DNA from: Ganoderma boninense
Lineage: Eukaryota > Basidiomycota > Agaricomycetes > Polyporales > Polyporaceae
NCBI GenBank assembly: GCA_002900995.3
Contig: CM035304.1
Span: forward strand, 4,852,134-4,916,133
DNA length: 64,000 nt
Direction: 5' to 3'
The translations under genes and the position numbers were made by a program. This document shows, piece after piece, positions 18,914 to 31,223 of this stretch; within the stretch, counting starts at the first letter, position 1, and every line of letters starts with the position of its first letter. The notes beneath the pieces were generated by a model. It did not search any database, was not told the origin of the DNA, and was given only the letters and a program-made list of their open reading frames with translations.

Positions 18914-21167
18914 CTATCGTGCGTATACTTGTGGAGCCTGCCTCTCCCTCCCCCTCGCCCCAACTTCCGTCCGAAGGGCAGACTGGCCTATTTGCACCTC
19001 CTTCTTTTGTTGCATCCAAGCTATGTCAACGTGGTCCTTGGGCTTCTTGATTACAATCGTGGGCGGTTCCCCTGATATTCCAGGGTATTGGTGCCTAAAT
19101 GAAACCCAGGTAGTGGAGACGTCAATCCCCGGGATCCTCTTTGACGGCGGGGGCAACGGAGTTGTGCGCCAATGATCAATCCATTCGGTAGGTACTCTAC
19201 GTCCTAGCTCCCCGAGGAGATTGTTGATCTTGAGGTAAAGGAATGCGAACCGGGTCAGGTTGCCACAAGAATCACGATCCTGATTCAGATATGGCCTTGA
19301 GATGTAAAGGATCCTGCTCTTAACATCCCTTCTCCAGACAAAGAATGATGTCTCACCACCCGACGAGATCTCCATCATTGAAAGGTTTTGGACCACCATC
19401 GCAGTCCATACTTGGACTAGAGTAGCGGTCTCCTTGGAGAGCGAATCGTTGGCAGAGATTGGCCACAGAAAACGGGGGGCGAATCCAGGGACTTTACTCA
19501 GCTGTTCTGCAAGGAAGCAGACATTACAGTCCGCAATTTTCAATGTTGTGAGGCAGAAGTTGGGCTTCAGAGTCTGGCTTGTTTTGATCTCGACAGCACT
19601 GAGAGTGCCTGGGTGCTCGTTCTTACTAGTGGAACGCAACACGTACTCCAAGTCTGGTATTGCCCTATGGCTAGGAATATTCTCTCCTGAAGTTGAGGGT
19701 CTTATGGCACTAGACCCATGGTGAATGTAGAAACGGTCTACGCCGAGGTGCTCGAACAGAGCGGTGAGAATGTCACCAATGACACGCTGGAACGTGTACT
19801 CGACATCTGCCTCACGAGATGACCATTTGATGGGTTTCATGGCCCCAAACGCACAGCAGATCCGCTCTTCGATTTCGGGGGGAAGGTGCATCCCGATCAT
19901 GCGATCATGAAGTTTCCCTTCAAGAGCCGCGGTCAACTCGTCTTTGGTAGGTGGTTTCCAGGCGTTTCTCTTGTCAGCATGTGCTTCGTCCGGGTCTCTT
20001 GAGCCGGTGTTGGTACGACTCCTGGCATCCTTGGCTGTGCCACCACGGCGAGGAGCATTCGGAAGGGGAGCCCGTCCTGCGGAACCTTCTCTCGGGGTAC
20101 TAGTAGGCTCTGGTTCACTCTCTCCAGTGCGTTTTGTCCTGGACCCCGGGCCGGCGTTGTTTCTTTTACCCGAAGTCTTTGACCGGAGTGAATCCGTGAA
20201 GGCAATTTCCTCGGCCAAATCACCCAATTGCTCGTAGTACACAACACCTGCGAGTCTCACATCTCTCGGCACTTTTAACTCTACATCCCTAGGGGCCCTT
20301 GCACCTCCGGTCCTGAATTTGGGATGTAACGGAGGCGGAGATGGTGGTGTCCTTCCTAACGTGCTTAGCACTGTCTTGAAGCCGTGGCCGTCGCTTGGAT
20401 GCCATTGTTCTCCTTCTTCAAGGCTGTGACTCGAGTCTCCCGGGCCAATGACCTGTCGAAGACGGCCACTGAAAGGAGAGAATGGTGTCACCGACATGAT
20501 CGGTGTTATCAATGGGCCTGAGACATGGTCTGGAGGATCGCTGGATTGAGAAGAGGTGAAATCGATTGATGACTGAGGGGTAGTGCTTGGGTTGACAACA
20601 ACTGAATCGCCCCCCGTAGCGCCACTGGCATGTTCAGAAGGCTTCGTATAGACAATATCTTTGGATAGCAGGCTGCTGCCTGGCATGGGCCTTGGTTCCT
20701 CCATGACTGTTGGGATCGTTTTATTCCATTCTGCGAAGACCTCCTCGGACATGGATGACTCGAAAGATTCGAGAACTCCAACTTCAACTTCGTTGTCAGC
20801 ACTAAGACCTTCAAGAACATTGTTAGTATTTTCGCCATTGTTGGACTCCCTAATGAACATATAACAGTTGTCAAGCTCAGAGAGAATACCCATGAGTCCA
20901 TTTACTGAGTAAGACTCACTCGTCGGAGTCACAGAGGGGGTGTAGCGAACCAACGGTCATTTCCACTAGCCAGGCCAATCCCCACGTATCCAGACATTCA
21001 TCCGCCGCATTGAGTGCATCAACGAGGCCACCACTGGCGGTATGATCTTTGACAAGACGCGTCGAGATGTCCCGAAGTTCCTTGATTTTCTGCCTCAGTT
21101 CTTTCCCTTGATCCAAGATATCGCGGGGACTAGTCCCACTATCCAAGATGGGCTCGCCGGACATCAT
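18914..21167 (-). CDS. PD-(D/E)XK nuclease-like protein (fungal REase-fold family)
   Basis: Exon 1 runs from ATG 21167 (MMSGEPILDSGTSPRDIL) to near 20940; a short intron ends at a CAG near 20898. The following long frame reads to TGA/stop at 18914; the product is about 735 residues. Numbering along the long frame, residues 50-350 are Ser/Pro/Gly-rich and disordered with basic clusters. Residues 330-600 form a globular domain with a restriction-endonuclease signature: D434 in IPDLEYVL, E455-x-K457 in LSAVEIKTS, and a conserved helix VQVWTAMVVQNL followed by FFVWRRD and LYISRPY. In Agaricomycetes this fold often precedes a protein-kinase domain; no kinase follows here, so the gene may be a stand-alone form or 3'-truncated. 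The substrate is unknown. Confidence 0.65.
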
Positions 21168-21757
21168 GAGACTTTGTTGCGATAACTTGAACGTTCACTG
21201 ATGAGATAGTATGAGAGGTGAGAGGTGAGAGTTGCGGAGGATCAGTTGCATCCACAGGCATTTTATACGTCCAAGCACGCTGTATGGCCCCTATCACTGA
21301 TCATTTATTCTTGGTGGCGAGAAAAGTTGGTGTCAGTGGATGTACTACTATTGACGTGCCGCACACGATGTGCCCGCCACATCCTTGCTACTGTATGTCA
21401 GGATTGCGTAACAGTCAGCATATCATATGTATCAACGTTTCAGAGCGCCACGTAGTGCCCCATTTCGATAGGAATGGGGCAAGGTGCCACACTGACTCCA
21501 TTAAATGTGGCGGCAAATCAACAACGGTGACAGGATGCGGCGACATTTGGGTCTAAACTACATGCCAATAACCGAAAGAACGCCTCATCAGCATACAAAT
21601 CGACCACAGCCTAGCTGCTAGGTGCCAGTGGCCACCATTGCGCCTCCAACTGGCTGGTACCTGGCTAGGATTAGGTGGCTTATTGAATGTTGGAAACTTG
21701 ATGCTCCAGCGCCTGATGCCACAGTGCCGGCGACGTTCTCTAGTTGTCGGCAAGTGG

Positions 21758-22203
21758 TAAGGCTAAGCATGGCTCGATCCATGGCTGATCCAGAGCTGAA
21801 TCCGCGGATCGAGGCCATTTTTAAGGCTTGATCCAGAGCTGTGCGGATCATGATCCACGGCTCCGGATCAGTGCGGATCCGGATCAAACGGATCCGGATC
21901 GCGGATAATCCACAGGTTTTTTGCAAAGATCATATGTTTCTGACATATATCTTGTTGTCTAACTACTTTTCTTGCCTAAATACTGCTAACCATGCAGAAC
22001 TCTACTGCATAAAGGTGTTCAAAGGCTCTAGTTTACAACTTTGTTGATCCGCAGATCACCTAAATTTTTCCTATTGCCTTGATCCGGAGCTGCAGCGATC
22101 TGGAGCTGCAATGAGCTAGATCCGCGGATACAGCTCATTGCGGATACAGCTCCGGATTTTGCGGATCGATCTGCAAAGTGAGCTGGATCCATGCTCAGCC
22201 TTA
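21758..22203. mobile_element. MITE 2, hAT-like (446 bp, 8-bp duplication GCAAGTGG)
   Basis: The left end is TAAGGCTAAGCATGGCTC; the right end, inverted, is TAAGGCTGAGCATGGATCC. The direct repeat GCAAGTGG lies at 21750-21757 and 22204-22211. The interior carries many GGATC/GATCC motifs near both ends and no ORF. The first seven terminal bases equal those of MITE 1, though the internal sequences differ. Confidence 0.92.
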
Positions 22204-22508
22204 GCAAGTGGCCATATCAAAATATTGTTATTATGTCCCTGCTCAGACTGGGAGGCACTGGGACTGGGTCAGGGGCGTTATGCCTGTTCCTGTAGGTGTT
22301 CCTACTACCTCGGAATCCTCAAACCTGTTGCATCGCGATCGTCGGCAGTTTCATGGAGTACGAATACGTCACGTGCTGATCGCCCCAACGCGCTCGGTTG
22401 CCGCAGTCAGGTGGTATATAAGCAAACAGGACAATCTGCTCGACGTCCGGGTCACCACCCAGAGCTCGACACTCAACGTTCCATCCTCTGTCCTCTCCAT
22501 TCTTCCAA

Positions 22509-23389
22509 ATGGCTCAACCGCAGATCGACGGACAACCTCCCACAATATCGATTCAGTTCTTTGAGTCAAAAAATGTTTTCTTTCAGCCCTTCAAGTTTGG
22601 TGAGGTCGGCGAGGTGCCTCTTGCGCACACTCTACCTCCAGGAGTCATCTGCTGCACGAGTCAGCCACGCATGCACCAAGAAGATCGCGATATCGACTTT
22701 TATACGCAATGGCATAGTGGTGAATTAAATTCCGACTCTGTCATGACTTTCGAGGCCGAGAATATCCCTCCTGAATCTTCAAAAATCACCACCCACGAGA
22801 AGTTCTTCCTCAAGGTCTCGTCGCTTATTGGAGAGAACACCGCGGGACAGAGGACGGTGGAAGAGCTATATGAAGAAGCACGCAACTACAAGCTTTACCT
22901 CTCCTCAGTTGAGGGCGAGGCGGTTCCTCGCCACTACGGAGTATGGTTGAGCTGTAAGGAAGGAGACAAGCTCAGTTTTGCCGTGTCCATCATGCAGTGG
23001 GGAGGCCTGCCGTACTTCACTGTGGAGAACGTGATTCGAAATGACAGCGAGGATATAAAGTGAGTATATCTTCAGAGCGCCAATACCTTCGATAATATAT
23101 TAATACAAGCACGTTCAGACAAGCAGTGCTCAGGGCATACCATGCTCTGCACATGACAGCCCGAGTCGAGCACCAAACCACTTCCATGGCGATCCACAGT
23201 CTCCACGTACTTTACAATGAGGACCTGAAGAAAGCGTTCATCGTTGATTTCAAGAACGCAAATTTCAAGCACGAATGCGGACTCCGGATGCCGCTCCAGC
23301 GTTACGAGTCTATGCCATCGTTTGTAAATTTTGGCTGCGAGGAGCTCTTGTGGGCCATTGTTTCCCTACGCATGATAACCTGGCCTTAA
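22509..23389 (+). pseudogene. Degenerate protein-kinase-like gene, 3' end displaced by LINE insertion
   Basis: Exon 1 22509-23059 (from MAQPQIDGQPPTISIQFFES), GTGAGT intron, exon 2 from 23119. The features fit the short kinase-like proteins common in Agaricomycetes: KFFLKVSSLIGE, TVEELYEEARNYKLYL, VPRHYGVWL, and in exon 2 IVDFKNANF at the DFG position and FGCEELLW. The catalytic HRD is replaced by ARVEHQ, so it is probably a pseudokinase. The frame in exon 2 ends at TAA 23387, just before the LINE. The region beyond the LINE (34385-34544) continues with a protein-like tail. A TATA-like TATATAAG lies upstream near 22410, and the gene is divergent from the nuclease-like gene. Confidence 0.6.
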
Positions 23390-23585
23390 CAGGGTACGTT
23401 TTTATTTTTTTTATTTTTTTTTTTTTTTGCGGTGCTAGCCTGGGGACAGAGCTTCTCGCCATTCACCCAGGTTTTTGCAAGGTCTTTGGTGTTTCACCAA
23501 GGGGACCGCCGGAGGAAATGCTTCATGCACACACCCCGTGAGGTGTAGTGTGGGACTGCATTCGTCACTCGGCCCATCGGCGCTT

Positions 23586-26500
23586 CTAGTCCGGGCCGGG
23601 CACGTACATAGGGACGAGCTTACCCACTAAAACCCCCGTTCTTTGTACCCAGTCGTCTGGGAGGTCTTCCTCATCTTGTAGTGTTCCTCTCCACGTGTCT
23701 CGCACTTTCAGCCTGTCGGTGGCCTTTTTTCCATAGATTCGTTTGGACGTCATTTGGTCCATTTGTAGCCGTTGGTTTATGGCGTGATACCACTTCCGGT
23801 GGATTTCAGCCTTCGTGTGCCCCGGCTCCGGCCGGTCCTGTCGTCCTATCACGCGTTCGCACCGCAGCTTCCAGATGAGGTGGGTGGACTCGGTGAGGAC
23901 GATCCTCGCGAGCCTGTCAGCCCCGTTGTTGGGTGACTCTACGAGGCTGCAGAGGGAGATCGCCGGCGCTCCCAGAGCGATTCCAAGCGTTGGCCTGGTA
24001 AGCCGCACACCCTTTTTCTGTAGGATCGCGAAGGCCAGGCCCCACACTTCCTTCGCTGGCCCTGCTGTGCATTCGACCAGTATGTGATCTATCGACTCAA
24101 CGCTCCCACAGGTATGGCATATCGCTCTTTCCTCCATATTGGGGATGTTCATCCAGAAGGTGCCTACTCGCAGGGCCCCATGGAGCGCTTTCTACCAGAA
24201 GTCCCTCATCTTCCGTGCTGTGTCCTTTCCTCAGATCGCCTTCCATAGCGCCGCAGGTGCAAGTTGCTGGCCCACCGCTGCTTCCAGCGAGGCTAGCACT
24301 TGGCCCATCATGAGGTCCGTCGCCCTGCGTTTTCTTTTTCCTGCGCGTTCGTCCAGGATGGCCTTGTATGCCAGTCTTTGGGTGAGTGTGGTCATTCGCA
24401 GACCCGGGACTAGGAACTTCTTGGGGGGGGCTGGTAGCTCCATGTCTGCTCCGTCATCCGTGGCTCCGATTTTCGCTAGTTCGTCCACCCCGTCATTTCC
24501 AGCGTCTCCGCTGTGTCCCTTAACCCACTGGAATGTCGTGACGGCCGATCTCCTTCTTAGCCAGGCCACCGCCTCTTGTAAGAGGTCCTTGTTTGCCACT
24601 CCTAGCCAGCCCCGATTTTCCCATGCTGGCAGGTCTGCCGTCAATCCGCGGATCGTGGTTTTTGAGTCACTCTTGATATGCAGCGGCGCAAACGGCGGGG
24701 TCTTTGCCGCTGCGATTACTACGGCATAAACTTCGCCGGTTTGGTTTGATTGCATGGTGCCAGGCACCTTCGCTGCCACGTTCCGGGCGTCTTCATGCCC
24801 GTACCACAGGCCACTGCCCGCGGCGGCTCCCGTCGTCCTATTGCCCGTGCATGAACCATCAGTGTATACTGTCACTTCCTCTTGCGGGACTTGGAAAGGG
24901 CGTTTGGGGCGCCGGACCGGCCGCAAGCTTTGGTCCTCCATCAGGTCGGGGACAAATACTCGCACCGCATTGGCCAGCGGAGCACAGTCAGTGATTGAGG
25001 GGTTGAAGGTGATCTGCCCTCCTGCCTTTAGTGCTGCCTCGTTCTGCAGCTTCTTTGACCACGTGAGGGTTAGTCCGTCGGAGTATCGGTGATCTTCTGG
25101 CTGCCACATGGGTACCAGTTTGTCAAGGGCTTTTCGTGCTGCCAGGGCGCATCGTGCTGGGTTTTCACATCCTCGCAGTCGCCTGTCCTCGTCACAGCAC
25201 AGACAGGGGCATCTCGGGGAGTTCGAGTGCGCGGGGTCTCTGGTGCGTTTTGCTACTTTTAGCGTGTCACCCACTGTCATGACGTTGTGATGGGATCGCA
25301 GGCAGCTTGAGGCTTTGGAGTTGGCGACATGCCTTCCGATTCCCTCTCCTGGATGGTACCAGATGGGGAGAGCTTCCTTGAGCTGTTCTGAGGGGTTCAT
25401 CGTGCAGATCCGTGCCTTGTATTTCTTTGCTACTTTAATCATCCTTTTCAGGTCTTCTGGCAGTCCCGCGCTTGCGCGTGTGCTGACGTCCCAGGTCTGT
25501 ATGAAGCAGTTGACTTTGGCATTCTCAGCCACTGTTTTTGCGGATGCCGCCGTTGCCCGCGCCAGTAGTGCGTCAGCGACGGCTGCCCAGCGGGGGCGCG
25601 TTGGGGAGAGATCAAGGTATTCTTTTGCCCACATGAGTTCGATCGCCTCGTTTCTGCTGACGACGTCCAGCAGGTTTAGGCCGCCTTCGGCTACTGGACC
25701 ATACAGTACATCCCTTGCAATCATTGGGTGCGTGTCCCCTTTCCAGACAAAGTTTATGGCTATTTTCACGATTTCGTCTTCCACTTCTTTCGGCATGCCC
25801 TGCGCTTTGGTCAGGAATTGCGTTCGTCCCCCCACCTCCATTCCAACAATTAGTTTTCGGCCGTACATCGTGGGGTTGCGCTTGCTCCACCTGTCCAGGT
25901 TTTTCTTTATGGCTTGTATTACTGGCATCCAGGGCGCGCTTGCGTCGATGTCATTCCCGATCCATGCCCCCAGGATTCGGACCGCCTCTCCGTTTTTTGC
26001 GATGCGCACGTGGTTCGGGAGGGGGGGACCGTTTTCCGTCAGCTTTCGGGTGTTGGCCAGATTTTGGCGGTGTGCTGCTGTTCCGATGGGGATGATTTCT
26101 GTTTTTTCCTCGTTGAACTTGGCCGTGGAGCCACGGCACCATGTCCGCAGGATGCCCAGCAGTTCTTCGTAGTCGTCTTCCGCGCTCAGGTATACTGTGG
26201 TGTCGTCAGCGAAAAGGGTCGTGATGATACGTTCCGCGAGGCCTGGGACCTCGATCCCCCTCAGTGTCGACTTGCGCAGGGTGCACGCCAGTGGCTCAAT
26301 TGCGAGGTCAAACAGGAGGCAGGACAATGGGTCGCCCTGGCGCACTCCTCGCGTTATCCTGTAGGGCTGGCTTGCCACGCCATTTAGGATTACTACACTC
26401 ATCGCAGACTCGTACAGTGCTTTTATCGTGCTGATGAGGGTGGTTGGGAAGTTTAGCTTGCGCAGCACGCTCCACAGATACTCGTGGTCAATGCGGTCGT

Positions 26501-28682
26501 ACGCTTTCTCCTGGTCGAGTGCGACTATCATGCCATTTTCTTCTTCAGCTTCCGCATACTTAATCATCATTTGTGACAGGCGTATGTGGTCAAAAATCTG
26601 TCGCCCCGGGACAAAGCCCGCTTGGTCAGGATGTATCAGGGTTTGGGCATGTTCAGAGATTCGAGATGTGAGTGCTCTAGTAAATATTTTGTAGTCCGTG
26701 TTTAGGAGCGTGATGGGGCGATAGTTACTAATTTCGCGCCTGTCTTTCTTTTTGTAGATGGGGCACACCCAGCCCTCTGCGAAGTTTGTGTCCTGCGCCA
26801 CCCCATGGCTCATTATGTCATTATACACCGTGCATAGGGCATGTGTAGCGTAGAACGTCGGTTTTTGCGCCTTGGAGTCTCGCTTTTGGCGGATGAACAG
26901 CTCCTTCCAGAGCTCCGTCGGGATGCCATCCAGGCCTGGTGCCTTCCCGTTTGCGGACTCCCGGAGGGCTTTCTCGACTTCCTCTGGGTCCAGCAGCAGT
27001 CCCATCTCCCGACTCGCCTCGTCGTCCAGTTTGGCGTCAAGCGGTGCCATCGCATTCTGGATGTCTGTCGTCCGTGCAGCTGGTGCACTATCCGGCCTGC
27101 CGTCTCTCTGAACACCATCAAAATGCTCCATGGCAATGTTTGCCATGCGTTCCGTTTTGTTTTCGTATTTCGGTGGGTTGGATCCTGGTACTTTAAGTTC
27201 ATATAGCAGCTCATATTGTTTGGGCGCGGCGTTGATTCTTGTCCAGTACTTGCTGATTGTCTCTCCTTCCAGCCAGTTCCTGGCTGCAACACTCCTCCGT
27301 TTGTAGAGGAACTTCGTCGCTTCCAGGTTCGCAATTCTGTCTTGGAGAATGGCCGCGTGCTCGGCTACTCGCACGTCATGTCCCGTCTGCGGGTACTTTG
27401 ACAGGGTTGCTGCCAGGTCGTCACGCAGCTTGGTCATGCGGCGTTCGATTTTTGGTACGTTCATTTTTGCTCGGTCTCGGGCCGCGGCTACGATGGTGTC
27501 TTTAAAGTGTTTGTAGATTGTTTGCGGGTTTCGGTGCTCGGACCGGGTGGGTTCGTTCAGGTCTTCTTGCAGGGCGATGCCCTGTTCCTTTATCCATGCC
27601 ATGAATTCTTCGTCCTGTAGGAGCCCGGTGGGCATGGACCATCTCCCTTTCCCCACATAGGGGGCTCGGTAGTTTGCTACAGCACACGACACGAGCCTGT
27701 GGTCCGTTGATATGCCGGTTTCTTTAATCATCCACTCCAGGGATTTGTCTAATAGCTTGTCGTCGATGTATATTCGGTCCAGCCTGGATTGGCTGGTCGA
27801 TCCCGTTTGCGATCGCGTGAAGTGTCTCGTCATGCCGTTTTCCTCTCGCCATCCATCTGTGACGTTTAGGTGTAGGCGAAGTTCTCGGAGCTCACGTACT
27901 GCCGTCTTATCGTCGCTTCTCGAGGGGATTCGGTCAATTGCGCTCTCGACTATGTTGAAGTCCCCTAGCATGACGTTTGGTTTCCAGGCCGTGCCACTCC
28001 ATTTCTCCTTCAGTTCGCGCCAGAAGCCGGCGTTGTCCTGCATATTGTTCGGCGCATATATGTTGGCTATGCGGAGCTCCCCCCCCTGGCCTCCCCATTT
28101 TAGGGTGAGGGTTTGTACCCGGCCAGGCATCAGCTCTTCCAAGGTCGCATTCTCTATTGCCACCATTCTTGTGTTTAGTACGAACGCAACGCCTCGCGCG
28201 CCCGTCTCGTTTATGGGATCCCTGGAGCTTATTACTCGCATCGTTGCTCCGAAGACGCTGTGGAGGTTTTGGACTCGCTCTTCCGTGAGGTGCGTTTCTT
28301 GCAGTGCTAGTACTGCAATATGGTTGTCTCTCACTACTTGGTTTATGAAGTCCCACTTATCGCTGGTCTCACTCTGGCTGGTATGCCCGTAACCCCTCAT
28401 GTTGAGGGTGGCAATGGCGATCTTTGCTCTCGTGCGGTTTTTTCGTTTTTTGCACGCTCGAGAGCCAGTGCTCGCAGGACCGCCAGTTGGTGGGTCAGGC
28501 GGGGGGGGGCGTTGGTTTCCATCTCGCACTCCTGTGCTATTACGCGCTCGGCTGCGGATTTCGCCCGCGTTCCCGCACCCCGTCTGCTGCCTCCGGTGTC
28601 TACCTTCCGAGATGTGACCCCCATCATTGGACACTGCCGCGGTAGGGGGGGGACGGTGCCCTCCAGGGGCCACATTGCGCAT
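23586..28682 (-). pseudogene. LINE ORF2: endonuclease, reverse transcriptase, RNase H, zinc-binding end; two stops
   Basis: From ATG 28682 the frame is open for 1,483 codons to TGA at 24231-24233. It resumes in the same frame past a second stop, TAG at 24192-24194, to the end at 23586. AP endonuclease: TLNMRGYG, LALQETHL, IYAPNN, LGDFNIVES and STDHRLVS. RT: NYRPITLLNTDYKIF, HPDQAGFVPGRQI and LFADDTTVYLS (FADD at about 26201-26212). RNase H: VYTDGSCTGN (about 24850) with later Glu, Asp and WVKGHSGDAGNDGVDELA. The tail has CHTCGSVESIDHILVEC, the zinc-binding RT motif. Both stops sit where relatives have Trp (KAI-stop-GKDTARKM and DFW-stop-KALHG), consistent with TGG-to-TGA/TAG changes. The copy is probably inactive. 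Confidence 0.93.
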
Positions 28683-29295
28683 CGTGCCAGTGCCGACATG
28701 TCGTACCGTATGGTTAGAGGTTGTTGTTTGTGTAGTAGTTGATCTGTTTCCCTGGCGTGGTACAACTATTTCCAGCCAGGTAGACCACTTCCCCAGCGGT
28801 CGGGGCGACTATGTCCTTCAGGGCGTGGGTCCGACCGGCGTCGGCGCTCCTGGGGACTTCAGCCTCTCGGCCCGGCACGTCGAGACCTCAACAGGTCGCC
28901 GGTGGTTGCGCGTTTCCGTGCATGCTTTTTTTTGTCTGTCGGCTTTCCTGTCCCGCTGTGCAGCGGTCAGTATATTTGGGCCGACAGTGCGACTCCACGT
29001 TTCTCGCGCAGTCCCATGGCGCCGGCTTCCGGTCTGCGCAGTGTGGTCTCAGGTCGGGGTCGTCAGTCCCGCCCGTCCGAGTGTTGTGTACCGCTGGGTA
29101 GGCTCGTTAGCATTTACTTGTCTTGTACTGTTTTTTGTGCTTTCGGTGGGTTGGGCATCATGGACACTGTGCCCAGTCATCATCGCTGCTGGTGCGTGAG
29201 GGGAGGTATTACTCATTATGGTGTGTCTAGGGGCTAAGGGCTAGTCTAGGTGCATCTAAGTGCGCGCGTCCGGTCTATAGTGTCTCGACAGGGAT

Positions 29296-31222
29296 CTAGT
29301 ATCGTTGTCCTCGGGCTCGGCTCGGGCCCGCGTGCTGCGGCGCCTGCCACCGGTCGCCCATTCTAGCCCGCCATGGCGTGCCGCTCCAGCTTCCTTCACC
29401 CGCGTAGCCGTGGCGTTCTTGCGGCGTGCTTGTTCCGCCGCGCGATCTTCGGGAGATGTCTATGCCGGTGGCAGGTGGGGGGGGCTCGTTCGTGGCCAAA
29501 GCGCTCTGCTCCTGGGTCTTTCGGGGGTCGGGGCCGTTCCACCCCAGGATGTCGGGGTAGGGGCATAGGTGGGTCGGGTGGCATGCCATATGGCAGCCTC
29601 GGCAGAGGCGGAGGGGGCGCACATGGCCCGTTGTGGTTAGGGCTGATTTGAAGGGGACATTGTCAAAGGCGGCTCTGAGCTCACGCCATCTCGGGGCGTT
29701 GACCGCTGGTGAGTCGCAAAGGACATTGGCGACTGTAGCGCCCTCGGAGATTTGGTACGTGATGACCTCGATGGAGTCGAGGATACGCTGTACTGCAGCG
29801 TTGAGTGGCTCATGGTTGCGGCGCGGGTTTTCGAGGATGAAGCGGGCGATCACGTTGCGGGTCTCAGCTCGTTCGAAAGTCTTCCTGACTACCGTCTCCG
29901 CTTCGGCCTGGGAGATGCGGGGAAAACCTACTGACAGGAGGAGGCGGGGGAAGCGGATGGTTCTCGGGCGGACGATGATGGTGACTTCTCGGGTGGAGAT
30001 GACTTTGAGGTTCACTAGGGTGCGTTGGTGATGGGCTGGGAGTTTTACGAACCATGAGTACGGCACGGGGGGTTTCGGGCCTCGGGCGTAGCGCCGCTGG
30101 CCTTGCTGGTGTTCAGGCTGCTCGCTTGCCGTCTCCGGGGCGACGACGATTGGTTCAAGGTCCGGATCGTTGACGGCTTCGCGGATGGCATGCTTTATTT
30201 GCTCCGATTCGCGGTAAACGGTCTCTCGTGTCGGAGGGGCCTTCCCGTAGACGTTAAGGAGGGCGCACATTTCAGCGGGGTTTTTCCACCACTCGTCCAG
30301 GCGTTCGCGGTCCGAGCCAAGCAGGCCCGCCTCTGGGTCACCGGGGTGGGTCACCGGCCATCCCTCGGCTGGGCGTGGCGTTCGTTGTGGGGTGGCGTCC
30401 AGGGTCGGGGCGAGGTCGATCTCGTCGTCGAAAACAGGCACGATTATGCCCTCCATCGGTCCATGGCCCACGGGCGCCTGCAGTGGCGCACCCGCAGGGG
30501 GCGCGAACCAGGCGGGCAAGCCTCGTCTGGCATGTGGTCCAGTCATCTGGTCGGGGAACAGGACCGCCGGCGCTGTGGGCGCGGTGGGTCGAAGGTCGAC
30601 GTCCATGTCGAAGTCGGGCTGGGGGTTGCCGTGTTTGCAGTCTCCCTGCGGCGCTTGGTGGCCGCGCTCGGTTTGCGCCTGCGTCCCCCTTGGGCCTCCT
30701 GCGGGCGTGTGGAATTCGGTGGCGACGAGGGGTCCCGGAGCGGGGACAGCGTACCTTCCTGGGGATCCGTACGGGGTTTGGTAGGCGTCGCGGTTCTGCC
30801 TCAGGGTTTGCGCATGGTTTGCTGGTTCGCGCCAGGTCTCCGTTTCGTTTCTGTGTTGCGGCGCGCTTTGAGGGGGCGGTCCCCGGTCAGCGCGGTGCTC
30901 GTGGTGGTCCAGGGTCGGGGGGTGCTGGGGGGCAGTGTCCAGTGCGGTCTCCCGGGGGTCGTAGTAGTCGGAGTCCGTGGGGAATGGAGAGCGCAGGCGC
31001 GCGTTCAGTGGGGCCGCTTTTGAGTCGACGTTCATGGAGGGAGGGGGGGAAATCTCGCCTTCCTCGAGGGCGACTGCCATTGCAAGGGCGAAGTAGTTCG
31101 CTTCGTTCTTACGTTGCTCCGCGTCGGACCTGTTCTTGGGGCCGTAGAGTGGGTGGAGATCGTCCGGGCGTGCGGGCATCAGGACGTTCAGATCCTGCTC
31201 CCGCCTGGGTTTCGGGACGGGC
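29296..31222 (-). CDS. LINE ORF1 (RNA-binding, CCHC zinc knuckle)
   Basis: About 640 codons ending 600 bp upstream of ORF2. The N-terminal half is Pro/Ala/Arg-rich and disordered. The C-terminal half is globular (YSWFVKLPAHHQRTLVNL, EVTIIVRPRTIRFPRLLLS) and ends with one knuckle, CRGCHMACHPTHLC (C-x2-C-x4-H-x4-C). ORF1 proteins of Tad1/I-type LINEs bind the element RNA in the ribonucleoprotein. The frame begins at a GTG that overlaps the stop of the upstream frame (TAGTG at 31222-31226), so the true start may be an internal ATG or a join with the upstream frame. Confidence 0.75.
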
Positions 31223-31223
31223 A

